From Agriotes lineatus (taxonomy: Eukaryota; Arthropoda; Insecta; Coleoptera; Elateridae), in contig OW679202.1 in the NCBI GenBank assembly GCA_940337035.1, positions 16,246,708 through 16,310,707 of the forward strand: 64,000 nucleotides of DNA, given 5' to 3'. Position numbers and translations under genes: made by a program. Under the pieces are notes generated by a model. The model worked only from the letters and a program-made list of their open reading frames with translations, was not told the origin of the DNA and made no database searches. Below are positions 1 to 9,681 of the stretch, piece by piece; position 1 is the stretch's first letter, and each line of letters begins with the position of its first letter.

Positions 1-582
1 AGACTCTTCTTTGCGATTTTATTTGTACATTTCCAAGGTTATATATGGCTGGCCTAACTTTGAGTTGGAGGCTGTGTGGTGGGGCGTAGATCTAGTCTTG
101 AAGGTGGCCTTGCCCTTAAACTCCAGAACAATTAAGGGGGGGGGGAGGATTGTTTCAGACGGTTCACTCTACTCCACTCTCGTGTTGATACCGTATGAGA
201 CAACCCGTATCGGTTGAATAAAAGGATCCTGGGGATTGATTTACCTCTGGAACAGTTACAGGTTTCCTGGAGTGCGAAAACACGTCTCTCTGTCCTTCAT
301 TTCACCTAGACGGGAGGCCGAGAATAACCCACCTCGATCAATCGGCTACGCTGTAGGGTCACACCGCTGTTAGGGTAAACACCTTGGGAGTGAAAGGGCA
401 TGCAGTGGGTCCCTGGGGTTACCGGGAATCTTGGTTTTTGATCTCCTAGTGTTTCTCTGAGGGCATTTACTCTTGTGCAACTCGTCTTCGGGAGCTATAC
501 CTCTTTGGTATCCTTGGCGTCAAAGTTCGAGTCCCATTGTTGGCGTCTGTGGTGGGTGGGGAGCTAGGGAGATGAATCTTTT
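1..582. other. Unassigned left edge, possible LINE 5' leader
   Basis: No recognisable gene. A short open frame at 11-217 matches nothing I know. The stretch sits directly upstream of the ORF1-like region of the LOA/R1-like element on the plus strand, so it may be that element's untranslated leader or an older insertion. A run of G near 137-145 is the only simple repeat. Confidence 0.3.
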
Positions 583-1620
583 ATGCTTCAACATGGAAGG
601 AAAACAAGAAACCAAACAGGGCGCGTCCTGGGATACCCCTTAACCCACCCAGCAGCGAGAGCTGCAACAAAACCAAATAAAGCAAGAGGACCAGCTTCTT
701 ACGAAGAAACAATTTCTGGCTCCAAACAGAAGCGCCGGAGAAAGATTCGCTTAGCTGCAGAGATCTCTGGCGCTTCTACCTCTAGCTCCACACAAGGGCT
801 AGCTTCTGGAGCTGGAGGCAACGGAAGTGGAAAGAGACGTAAGGTCCTCCCAACCACTACCACGGGGCTGGCTCCTACAGCTACTCTTAAGGTGGCAGGT
901 TCAGATGATCATACACCTTCCACAAGTAAGAGGATTAGGTAAGATGGAATCACGCCCTCCACCTCTAATCCAAAGAAGGAGGTTAAATCAAATCAAATCA
1001 AAATGTCACCGAGAAAGCGGCGGTTACAAAGAGGCCCTTACCAGGCACCTCCGCGTGACCATCATCGATCCAAGGACACCTCCTCGGCAAGATAACACAG
1101 GTCCAAGCAGACCTAATAAAGGTCCAGATGCTATTGACGCTGAAAAACCACATCTTCTCCCTAGCGGAAGGCAAAACTGCAACCACCTTCAAGGGCTGGC
1201 AGTACTGCGGGGAGATTCTCCGAATCACCTGAGAGGATGACCAGTCCCTGAAGTGGCTAACAGAAGCACCTTCCCCCATTTATGGGAGGGCGTCCACCTC
1301 AGTGTCGTCCAGGTGGATGGGTTGCCCAAACTGGCGAAGGGAGCTCTGTGGATCTCAGGAAAACCTGAACCTATGGACTCTGTTACTCGTAGCCTGGCAG
1401 TGCAGAACCCGGGATAGGTGTTAGGGACTGGCCCCTTTTCCATACAGCCAAAAAGGTGGAGTCAGTTGGCAGACTCCTAATTTTTGGCCTAAGTCAAGAG
1501 GCTGAAATAGCAGTCAAAAGCAGAGTTAGTAAACTACACTGTCAGTTTACAACTCTAAACTTAAAAATTCAGAGACCTGAAGATACACCTCCAGACTCCA
1601 AACCTTCAGGGTAGGGTGCG
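583..1620 (+). pseudogene. LINE ORF1 (gag-like) relic
   Basis: An open stretch of 119 codons (583-942) is basic and rich in Ser, Thr and Lys, as in the disordered N-terminus of insect LINE ORF1 proteins. Downstream, in shifting frames, come pieces that fit the C-terminal gag-like domain of these elements: KGWQYCGEILRIT (about 1189-1230), followed after one stop by DQSLKWLTEAP; VQNPG at about 1400; and KLHCQFTTLNLKIQR at about 1535-1575. ORF1 proteins bind element RNA and form the ribonucleoprotein. At least three frame changes and several stops make this non-functional. The domain assignment (DUF4780-like) is from memory of the family pattern, not a search. Confidence 0.55.
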
Positions 1621-1929
1621 TTTACGGATACCCCTTAACCCTCTTCTATTTTAGACCAGGGTGCGTCCTCGAACTTCCCTCCACCACTAGTAAAAGAGCA
1701 GCCGTTACCACAACAGCTATCCGAAGAGGAAGCTTTACAATCCCCCATCAGGGAGCTGATGAATATACTTCTAGGGCCGCGTCGGATACTGAGGTCGAAT
1801 AATTTGTTGTCGACCTCATGTCCACCCAACCTGGACTAAATATTATATAAAATAACCTGCAACACTGTCGAGAGGCTGCTGTTACTCTACGCAGATATCC
1901 CGATAGCCAGCAGGACACTGTCGTACCCA

Positions 1930-2470
1930 AGAGCCTTGGATTGTAAAATCTAAGATCTGTGGATTAATTATTAAATAGCACCCATGATAACCTAAAGACG
2001 TGCATTTACTGTCCCAAGCATTTATAAGCCTTTGCTTTGTAGCTCTGTACGCGTGATATTACGGCGATACCGATGAGATGTAGTATAAATGAAGGGAAGA
2101 AAGATGTTATTTTCGCATTGGTATACCTCTCCAGTGACTCAACTGACCCTCCACCTGCCGCGGAGTTAATTGAATTGGTAAATGACTGTGAAAGGAACAA
2201 CAAAAACCTAATTATTGGCTGTGATGCAAATGCTCACCTCGTTTTGTGGGGTAGCAATGGCATTAACACCCGAGGTAGGTTTCTGCTTGAGTACCTAATA
2301 AGTAGAAACTTAGAAATACTGAACCGTGGATGTGAACCAATTTCTGTCACAACGCGTAGCCAGTCCATAATTGATGTCACTCTAGCTTCTTCAGATATTT
2401 CCAATAAAATTGTGGGCTGGCAGGTATCAGCTGTTGTGTCGATATCAGACCACAGATGACTTTGTTTCAG
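1930..2470 (+). pseudogene. LINE endonuclease (EEP family) relic
   Basis: The clearest part is an open frame of 128 codons at 2073-2459. It contains LIIGCDANAH, the aspartate/asparagine signature of endonuclease/exonuclease/phosphatase domains, then LWGS and RGRFLLEYL as in R1/LOA endonucleases. IIDVTLAS follows, and the frame ends with ISDHR, the conserved SDH motif. This enzyme nicks target DNA to prime reverse transcription. The N-terminal part (1930-2072) is recognisable only in pieces with stops, so the catalytic Asn and Glu expected there cannot be confirmed. Confidence 0.75.
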
Positions 2471-3469
2471 ACTATCTGGAACTACAAGCAAACCAAAACA
2501 ATATCGAAACTCTATGCGGACTGACAGACTATCTTACAAGATAAATCTGGAAGCTTACCTGGTGGTTTCGGTTTTCCCAGAAAGCATTGATAAGGTAGAG
2601 AACTTGCAAACCAGTACGAATATCCTGCAGAACTCGATCCTACACATCATCATGCCCCTTGAAGACATCCAAGACGAGTCACACAATCTCCTGGTGGTTC
2701 CCGAAACTAGACAGGATGAAATAAACATTGGGAAAACTATTTAACAAAGCAAAAAGAACTTGAATCACTAGTGACTCGGTGGACAATAAAGATCAAAAAC
2801 GCTTATACAAAAAATAAATCTGCCACAAACGGAGGGGTTCTGGGAAACCGTTTTGCAGTTCCATAGAGACCACTGCCTTAGCGGCTCGACTGAAGCAGAT
2901 TCTTTTTAAAGATTCAAACCATCAGCCAGGCTATCTCAAGTGAGGAGATGGTTCTTTTACAATCAAACCCGAAGAGACCGCGGAAATGATCATTCAAACA
3001 CATTTCCCAGGCTGCATTGTCACCCCTGACAATGAATGGCCAAGACCCAACATCCTACCTCCCTCAGAGGAGGATTGGAATGTGGCGAACTAGGTCGTAC
3101 GAGATCATAAGGTAACCTGGGCTATAAACTCCTCTCTCCCCTAGAAGTCGTCAGGAGTTTACGGTATCTTTCCAGCTCTATTTCAATGAGGACTAGACCT
3201 GATGCTTGTTCACCTGGTGCGCATCTACCGGGCATACATCGTTTTTAATATATACTGGAGAGCTGGAGAGAAGTGAAGGTAGTTTTTATAACTAAACCAG
3301 GGCGTACGAATTATACCCAGGCCAAATAGTATCGTCCCATTAGTCTTCATCATTTTTACTAAAGACGCTTGAGATACTTTATGACAGAGAAATACGGGAA
3401 AGGATGCTGGTTTTACACCCATTACACCTGAACCAACACGCCTATATCTAAGGCAGATCTAATGAATCG
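2471..3469 (+). pseudogene. LINE endonuclease-RT linker and RT N-terminus, degraded
   Basis: Located between the endonuclease and reverse transcriptase of the same element and presumably its linker region. A short open frame at 2514-2744 and fragments near 3060-3190 resemble the stretch before the RT palm domain (PPSEEDW, SSLP.KSSGVYGIFPAL), but stops are frequent. No reliable catalytic motif is visible. Confidence 0.4.
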
Positions 3470-4400
3470 GCGCTACATGCTGTAGTGAGCCGGATTGAGA
3501 GATCGCTGGACAATGAAATGTCCACTCTGCGAGTTTTCATTGATATTGAAACAGCATTCGACAACGCTTCCTTTGAAAGCATTAGCTCTGCCTTACGCAG
3601 ACATGGTGTGGCACTACTCCATGTGAGTGGATAAAACACATTCTTACGATGAGAGCAGTACAATTTAATATAGGGGATAACTCCATTAGAGGCGTTATGA
3701 GGAAGAGCTGTCCACAAGGGGGGGGGGGGTTCTGTCTCCACTGCTGTGGAATGCACTGGTGGACAGCTTTCTAAGCACACTCAATAGTGCTGGATTATAT
3801 ACTACTGGATATACGGATGACATCGCCATCCTCATTACTGGGAAGTTCGAGGGCACGCTCTGTAACTTGATGGAGACGACTCTTCGAATAACAAAAACAT
3901 GGTGTAATTAGCAGTCACTCTCCGTCAATCTTTCAAAGATGGAAATGGTACTTTTCACGAAGAAAATGAAGGTTGAACCTTTACGTAGACCTTTCTTATT
4001 TAACAGTTCGCTCAGCTTTTCAGACAGTGTCAAATACTTGGGAGTTATTTTTGACAAACCGCTGAAATGGGAGAAACGTTTGAAAGTTAAAACTGAAAAA
4101 GCATGCATGGCATTGTGGCAGTGTCGCCGCGCTTTGGGTATATCCTGGGGACTCTCCCCCCGAATTACCTTGTGTCTGTATACCGCCATGATTAGGTCCA
4201 TGCTATGTTATGGAGCACTTGTCTGGTGGTCAAGGGCGAAACGGGCCACGGCAGCAAGTAAACTGGGACATGTGCAAAGTGTGCCTGTCTTAGTTCTACA
4301 GGTAGTACAGGTGCTATACGTACAACCCCCACGGACGTTCTAAAGGTGATCTTATGCCTTCCACCACTTGATCCTTTTATGGGGGAAGTAGCCGTAAGAG
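3470..4400 (+). pseudogene. LINE reverse transcriptase relic
   Basis: Reverse transcriptase palm motifs appear in order: VFIDIETAFDNA (about 3533-3568), containing the first catalytic aspartate; SCPQGG with an expanded G run (about 3705-3730), disrupting the frame; and GYTDDIAIL (about 3808-3834), a YTDD variant of the usual YADD. YLGVIFDKPLKWEKR follows at 4034-4078. The open frame 3939-4343 covers the thumb and the start of the linker to RNase H. The enzyme would copy element RNA at the nicked target. Frameshifts around 3625, 3725 and 3910 inactivate it. Confidence 0.8.
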
Positions 4401-4676
4401 CTGCCTGAGTCTGCGCTATAAGGGGCTGTGGCACACAGCAAGCAAAGGAGGCAGATATACCAGCATTCTGAATGAGATCGTCGATAAGAGGGATCTGGAC
4501 GCTATAGTAGACTACCTCTTTCTACAGTATGCATTCAATAGACACTTTAATGTCTACGAAAATTCTGGGTTTTCCGGGCATATATAGATATATCCATCTT
4601 TACCAACGGATCTAAAACCAAGCATGGAACAGGTTTTCTCTGACGATCTGAACCTCCGCCAAAAGATACCGCGGGT
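4401..4676 (+). pseudogene. LINE RNase H domain, 5' fragment
   Basis: ISIFTNGSKTKHGTGF (about 4588-4636) matches the start of a LINE-encoded RNase H domain, where the usual YTDGSK carries the first catalytic aspartate; here Asp is replaced by Asn. The next residues SDDLNLRQK fit the family before the sequence passes into the fold-back element. The rest of the domain is absent. It indicates a clade that encodes RNase H (LOA, I or R1 relatives). Confidence 0.6.
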
Positions 4677-4679
4677 CTA

Positions 4680-5614
4680 GGTAAATTAATCGAAAACAAT
4701 TAATCGAAATACAATTCATCAAATACAACTAATGGAAATGTAATTCATCGAAACAAAAATTCATCGAAAGGACAAGTAATCGAAATGTAATTTATGGAAA
4801 CACTGAATAAACAATTTATCGAATAGAAAATTCATAGAAATTTCGCATTATAGGAATTTCATTAATTTTTTAAAGGATAATAACACATTTTTTTAATTGT
4901 TTTGGGTTTAATTATACCGAATAAATCTTAGGAATTGAAGCATGTCGCTGCCGTGATTAAGTCAACAGCCATTTTACACCAAGCGTGTTCTACGTTTATT
5001 TTTATAATTTTTTTGATATTCGAAGGTATATCAAATTTCCTTGGTCTCCCTGTTTTTATTTTCACAAGCATAATGAACAGGAATACGCGCGGTAAATGAT
5101 GTGCTCGACAGAAGCAAAATAGTGGTCATGCTTGAAATATACCAATTTTTTCTGCATTACTTGACTCATTAATATACAAATCTGATATTATCTAACAAAT
5201 GTGACGTGATAATGTAATTATTGCTAACTTTATTTAAAAATATACAAAGGAGTCGTTTTCCGATTATAAAAAAAAACAACAAAAAAACTTGTAAACACGA
5301 CAGCGATATGATGCAAGTCCTAAGCCTTGATAAAGTCTGAATGGAAGTTCGGGTGGATTTGTTCGGTATAATTAAACCCAAAACAAATTAAAAGAAAACT
5401 AAATATATTATCCTCAAAGAACCTGATGAAATTTCTACAATGCGAATTTTCATTGAATTTTCCTTTCGATGAATTGTTGATTCGAAAAATTGTGTTTCGA
5501 TAAATTACATTTCGATTAGTTGTCCTTGGATGAATTGTTGTTTCGATGAATTGCTTTTAGATTAATTCTATCCGATGAATTGTGTTTCGATTAATTGTTC
5601 TCGGTGCATTTTCC
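4680..5614. mobile_element. Palindromic fold-back element built of ATTCATCGAAA-type units
   Basis: The two ends are inverted copies. The left arm (4680-4930) is a chain of short degenerate units of about 14 nt with the core ATTMATCGAAA. The right arm (5360-5614) carries the same units as TTTCGATKAAT. The match continues inward through ATAATAACACATTTT against its complement and a shared GGGTTTAATTATACC (about 4907-4921 left, inverted at 5363-5377 right). The spacer (4931-5360) has no recognised gene. It lies within the RNase H domain of the LINE. I found no target-site duplication, so the exact ends are approximate. The structure fits a fold-back or Mutator-like non-autonomous element. Confidence 0.75.
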
Positions 5615-6734
5615 GGTAACGACCCATTTTACGGCATAGCTTCTGTAGTAAAAGAGTAATTCAACGCGAATGCTGTCAAATCGAGTGGCTTTGCCACCAC
5701 GTGTAACCTCCTGCGAAATAAATGGATGACCAGACTGTGCCTCAGCTGCGCAGGTTGATTTGAGAACTTTCATTTCTGGTTTACTTCCCTTCCCAGTGAT
5801 CTAATTTGGAATTCTGGGAGAGTTGTTGCAGTTGATTTTCGGTTACCTCCTCCCAGTTTTCGCAAGAAGCTCCAGACTTTTATGTTCGATTTTTTGAAGT
5901 CCAAGTTTTCAACTACGTTCATCTAGATTTCACGTATTGTGGCATCCAAGCTGTGCAGGAGTTTGTTAGCCACCTTCTTATTCACCAGATATGAAGCATT
6001 GCACATACATCGTGTCGCTCTGTTCGCTCCATCCACGTAGGTACTCCTTCCTACATTCTCTAGTTTTGTCTGTGCCGATGACTGCTCCCACAAATGTCTC
6101 ATAGTTGTTTTATGTAGGGGGGGATCCACTTAAGACATATGTTTAGGTTTACAGCATATATAGATCAGCGTGCTTTGTTAAAATTTCACGAAGGGCGAGA
6201 AAAGGAAGTGATCAAAGCGATGCTCAACCATATTTCAACCAGTAGGTACAGAACGGTGTTGGTTATGTGGTAAATTATGCAATATTTTGTGGATGAATGC
6301 TACTGGTCGGTCATTGTCGTCCATTGTGACAAAGCATAGCTCATGTTCTTCTTTTTCTTCTCCATTATGCTTTGGACATGATCCGTAGCGTCACTAAGAT
6401 TCATTATGTTTACTCCTTCCATCTCTTCATTGGCTTTCCTACATTTCATTCGTTCTAGAATTGTTTCGGACCGCACCTTGTTCTCAAGTGTTCTTTTGAT
6501 TGTGCCGTTGTAATACACTGCTCAAAAAAATTAAAGGAGTACCTAGTCAAAGTCGACTTAAATTGTTATTAAATGAAAAGTGTCATAAAAATGATTAAAT
6601 GCTCAAACATTTCACTAATTTTAATCATAATGGAAACACTATTACTATACCTTAAAAAATGTATAGGTTGAGTATTAAATCATTTAAATTGTGCGTGTAT
6701 ATTTTTATATTAATTTCGGAGTGATTTCTATCAT
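5615..6734. other. Unassigned sequence with a lone mariner-type terminal repeat
   Basis: Short minus-strand open frames (5591-5773, 5923-6129, 6300-6518) match no family I recognise. At 6515-6537 the sequence TACACTGCTCAAAAAAATTA followed by AAGG looks like one end of a Tc1/mariner MITE, but I could not find its inverted partner. It separates this stretch from the LINE reverse transcriptase core to the right. Confidence 0.35.
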
Positions 6735-6971
6735 TATATATTAAGATTTCTGTATTAGCATAAATATTTTAGATCACTTGAATTAGATGCACAGGTATGT
6801 CTCGCCTGTTCGTTATTTCCCATATTTTTTTGCGGTGTATTTTATCAAAGGCGTTAATATAATATACGAACGTCATGTAAGTTTCCCTGTTAAATTCTCG
6901 ATGTTTCTCTACTATTTGTTTTGCGATGAATATGTTATCGGTACAGGATCTTATTTTTCTAAACCCTGTCT
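6735..6971 (-). pseudogene. RTE-like LINE reverse transcriptase core (piece 4)
   Basis: Read on the minus strand from 6971 down, this encodes TGFRKIRSCTDNIFIAKQ, then REFNRETYMTFVYYINAFDK and a segment ending VHLIQVI before a stop. This is the reverse transcriptase block that follows the QTGFR motif of RTE-like LINEs. The catalytic FVDY is FVYY here, so the first aspartate is lost. It continues in the correct order from the piece at 7474-7684, and the two are separated only by the inserted LINE fragment 6972-7473. Confidence 0.75.
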
Positions 6972-7473
6972 CTCTCTTAAGTCGTTGTTCGCTTTCGAAC
7001 GTCGTGACTCTTGATCTATAAAACGATTTGGTGAGCGACCTCTTTTTCTTTTACCGTCTACTTTGCCCTGTACTACTAGTTTTTCTAAACCATCCTTGCG
7101 GATGATGTGACCGAAAAATTTTAGGATTTTTTTCTGAATGCTCCGCAGTAGTCGGTTATCGATACCTATGTGAAGCTCTTGAAGAATTGCTATGTTAGTA
7201 CGTCGCTCGACCCAGGGAATTCGGAGCATTCTTCTCGAACAGAACATTTCAAATGCTTCAATGTGTTTACGACAAGCTGCATTTATTGTCCAGGTCTCTG
7301 AAGCGTAGGTTGCTATCGGAAATACTAATGTTCGTACTAGCCTCATTTTTGTATCTTTGCTTATTTTGTGATCTTTCCACACTGTTGTTAAGCTTGTCAT
7401 CGCTGTTTTGGCCATCCCGATTCTTCTTTTTATTTCTCCTTCACAGTCACCGTTGTTGGAAATACGCGCTCCG
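6972..7473 (-). mobile_element. LINE 3' fragment inserted in LINE, 11-bp direct repeats
   Basis: Minus-strand frame of about 170 codons with the post-RT region of an RTE-like LINE: ISNNGDCEGEIKRRIGMAK, then KMRLVRTLVFPIATYASETW, AFEMFCSRRMLRIPW, FFGHIIRKDG and KRKRGRSPNRF. This segment normally lies after the reverse transcriptase core, but here it interrupts the core. It is flanked by the identical 11-mer AAACCCTGTCT at 6961-6971 and 7474-7484, as expected of a target-site duplication. I therefore read it as a separate, truncated LINE copy inserted into the older LINE. Confidence 0.8.
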
Positions 7474-7684
7474 AAACCCTGTCTGCTCTTGTAATATTAC
7501 GCTTGCGATGATATTCTGCAGTCGTTTGGTGAGTATTTTTGTATATATTTTATATGAGGCAACAGACTTATTCCTCGGTATTTGTCACATTGTGAACGGT
7601 CTTCTTTCTTAAAGATTGATTATCGCCATTTGCCATGCCTGTGGGATACTGCAGCTTCTCCAACATATGTTGAATAAGCGAAGA
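7474..7684 (-). pseudogene. RTE-like LINE reverse transcriptase N-terminal part (piece 3)
   Basis: Minus-strand reading gives LFNICWRSCSIPQAWQMAII, then with one stop and frame changes the region equivalent to KKGDR..CDKYRGISLL, TKRLQNIIAS and finally EQTGFRSA at the 11-bp repeat. These are the conserved blocks just before the catalytic palm of LINE reverse transcriptases. It follows the piece at 8907-9110 after an interruption and precedes the core at 6735-6971. Confidence 0.7.
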
Positions 7685-8906
7685 TATTGCTACGTACGAA
7701 GGTGTTGTGACTTTATTATTTACTTATTAAAAATGTTCAATCAATATAAAACTTACCTTGTTGTAGATATCTTTTGCATGTATTAATAATAACCTCGACT
7801 AGCTCTAATATTTCTTTATCTGCAGGGTAACTGTTGCTTAATATTTAATTATGCACTGCAATCTATTTTAAAGTAAGTTAACGAATTGAATTATTTTGAA
7901 AAATATTGTTTGTATTATGTCAATAGTTCAATTTCAACCTTTGAATGACATCTTGTTTAACTTAGTTATCCATTATTCCAATTTGTAAGTGATTGTTCAT
8001 GTTTAATTAATTTACGGACGTTTAAACAATTTAAAACAAATTTATTTTATTTACAATTCCAAAATTAATTATCATTTCTAAACTTCAAGTTTACAAATCT
8101 ATTATTAAATGAATCTTATCTAATTTGCATGCTTTTAAAATCTCTTTCTATTGGCCTTTTTAAATTTCCTCTTTAGTTAATATTGTTCGTCGCTCAGTAC
8201 TGATAATATAATTTCAATTTTCAACTCACTCTGCTTTATCAATAGTTGTGTGTTGTCTGTATCCTTCAACCTTGAAGTATCCCTTTGATCTGCTTTATCA
8301 ATAGTGGTGTCACGTCTGCATCCTTCAGCCTTGAAATATCCCTTTGACTGTTCCGGATTTTGCTACTGTTGTAACAATGTTCTTCTAGTTGATTGATATT
8401 TTCTCCACAATATCACGCACTGATAAACACTTTTGACACCTTTTAAATTATGTTATACCCAGAGTTTATCTATTATGCAATTAATTCTGGATAATTATTT
8501 AATCTGACATATCTTCCTCATTTTTATTATATTCGCCCTCTTTCTATCTCAAACATAAACAACCCCTTTTTACTTATCTCAGCACTCTCTTTGAAAAATG
8601 TTATTAATTATTTAAATAAATCAAATTAGTTAAATGTGTTGACATAAATCATTTTTTAGGTTATAACTATTTATACACTTTCCAGAAACTTAAATAACCA
8701 TAGCATTTATAAAATTGAGTTATATTCCAATACTTTATAACATTCTGCAGTGCATCTCATGTGAACAATAATTGATTTTTGACAATTCAAACGACTTGCA
8801 TATTTTAAAATTATTATACCAATCTTGGCCAGTTCTAAAATTGATTCAACCTTTTTAAAGAATGTATTCTTTTTATCATTTTTTATATCATAGCAATATC
8901 TTAACT
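7685..8906. other. AT-rich segment interrupting the LINE, bounded by a 12-nt inverted repeat
   Basis: About 1.2 kb of AT-rich sequence without a coding frame separates two collinear pieces of the LINE. AAGATATTGCTA at 7681-7692 recurs as its exact complement at 8891-8902, at the two borders. That could be a terminal inverted repeat of an inserted element, but I see no target-site duplication, so the nature of the insertion is open. It contains a tandem duplication (8231-8348). Confidence 0.45.
8231..8348. repeat. Direct tandem duplication, 59 bp x 2
   Basis: Two adjacent copies of a 59-bp unit beginning CTGCTTTATCAATAG (8231-8289 and 8290-8348) differ at only a few positions. The unit has no coding sense and lies inside the AT-rich insertion. 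Confidence 0.85.
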
Positions 8907-9110
8907 TTAGTTCTTCAGGCCGGCGGCCTTTCTATTCTTAGTGCATAGTAGAGCGTCGTTTAATTCTTCAGCGTCCAATGGATCTACTTCTGTTCTTTCG
9001 TTTTCTTGCTTTACATTAACTTCTGGCTTTTCTTCTAAGAACCATAGATTTTTATAGTATTGTAGCCATTTAGTTGGGGGTCTTGTATGCGAGGACAATT
9101 TTTGGAATTT
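8907..9110 (-). pseudogene. RTE-like LINE pre-RT region (piece 2)
   Basis: Minus-strand frame with KWLQYYKNLW, then EVDPLDAEELNDALL and CTKNRKAAGL. This is the segment before the reverse transcriptase where LINEs carry W.eYf..L, eEl..al and the KN.KAaG.D motif. The frame is lost immediately after the KAAG motif at the border of the AT-rich insertion. Order and strand match the neighbouring LINE pieces. Confidence 0.7.
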
Positions 9111-9672
9111 AGTACTTTCCTATATTTTCTGCTTTGTATTTCAAACTTTAGTATTTTGTCGGCATCATTTAAGTCAAATTAATAGTTTAGTGGTGTAGCC
9201 AAAACTTTATTTCGTTCATTTTAAAGATCAGCGTCACAACTTAACTATGTTCGTTGAAATCTAAATTTAGCATGCCAATGTGTCTTATCGCGTTCTCAGA
9301 ATTTTGTCATTCAGGCAGGCCAAAACTTCCCCGAGTTTCCATCCTCACTGCTGATTTAAGAGTTCCTTATAGTGAGACTTTCTGAGCGGTCTGCATAAGT
9401 CAAAAAGAGAACGATGGTAGAAGGAATTCTGATCCCCGCTACCGTCGTAAGAGCGTCGAGAACTGTGTCGATTTTCGCCCTCCGGCAGCCTCGAGTTGTG
9501 CTACCGGGGTGCCTCTTGAAGAAGCTGTATTCTCGTTTCCGTTTTAAAAATTAACAGTGTACTTTTCGCCGGTTTCTGTGCCTATGAAGCTGTGTGCTTT
9601 TCGTCGATTTTTGGTGTCTTCTGAAGAAGTTAATGCACGTGTTAGGGCTGTTGGTCGTGGGACCTTCGTTGA
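9111..9672. other. Unassigned sequence, left part of the host segment of the fold-back element
   Basis: No recognised gene. The sequence is less AT-rich than its surroundings. If the fold-back element is mentally removed, this stretch joins 11652 onward, and a plus-strand frame then reads across the junction for a further five codons to a stop. The product is not recognised. It may be part of another retroelement or an LTR inserted in the LINE. Confidence 0.3.
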
Positions 9673-9681
9673 GCATCTATG

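Larger units (their letters stand above)
583..4676 (+). mobile_element. LOA/R1-like non-LTR retrotransposon (LINE), degenerate
   Basis: The parts appear in the order expected of an autonomous LINE of the R1/LOA group: gag-like ORF1 (about 583-1620), apurinic-like endonuclease (about 1930-2460), reverse transcriptase (about 3470-4330) and the first residues of an RNase H domain (about 4580-4676). Every part is broken by stops and frame changes, so it is an old, inactive copy. It stops abruptly inside the RNase H domain where a palindromic fold-back element begins, and I could not find its 3' end beyond that element. Assignment to LOA rather than R1, I or Jockey rests on the terminal RNase H and the style of the endonuclease. 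A profile search would settle the clade. Confidence 0.75.

Noticed and set aside
827..1443. Long alternative frames on both strands over ORF1
   Set aside because: They are shadows of the decayed ORF1 region; the gag-like similarity is in the plus-strand frames described.
6515..6540. Mariner-type terminus TACACTGCTCAAAAAAATTA
   Set aside because: No inverted partner found within several kilobases, so no element was called.
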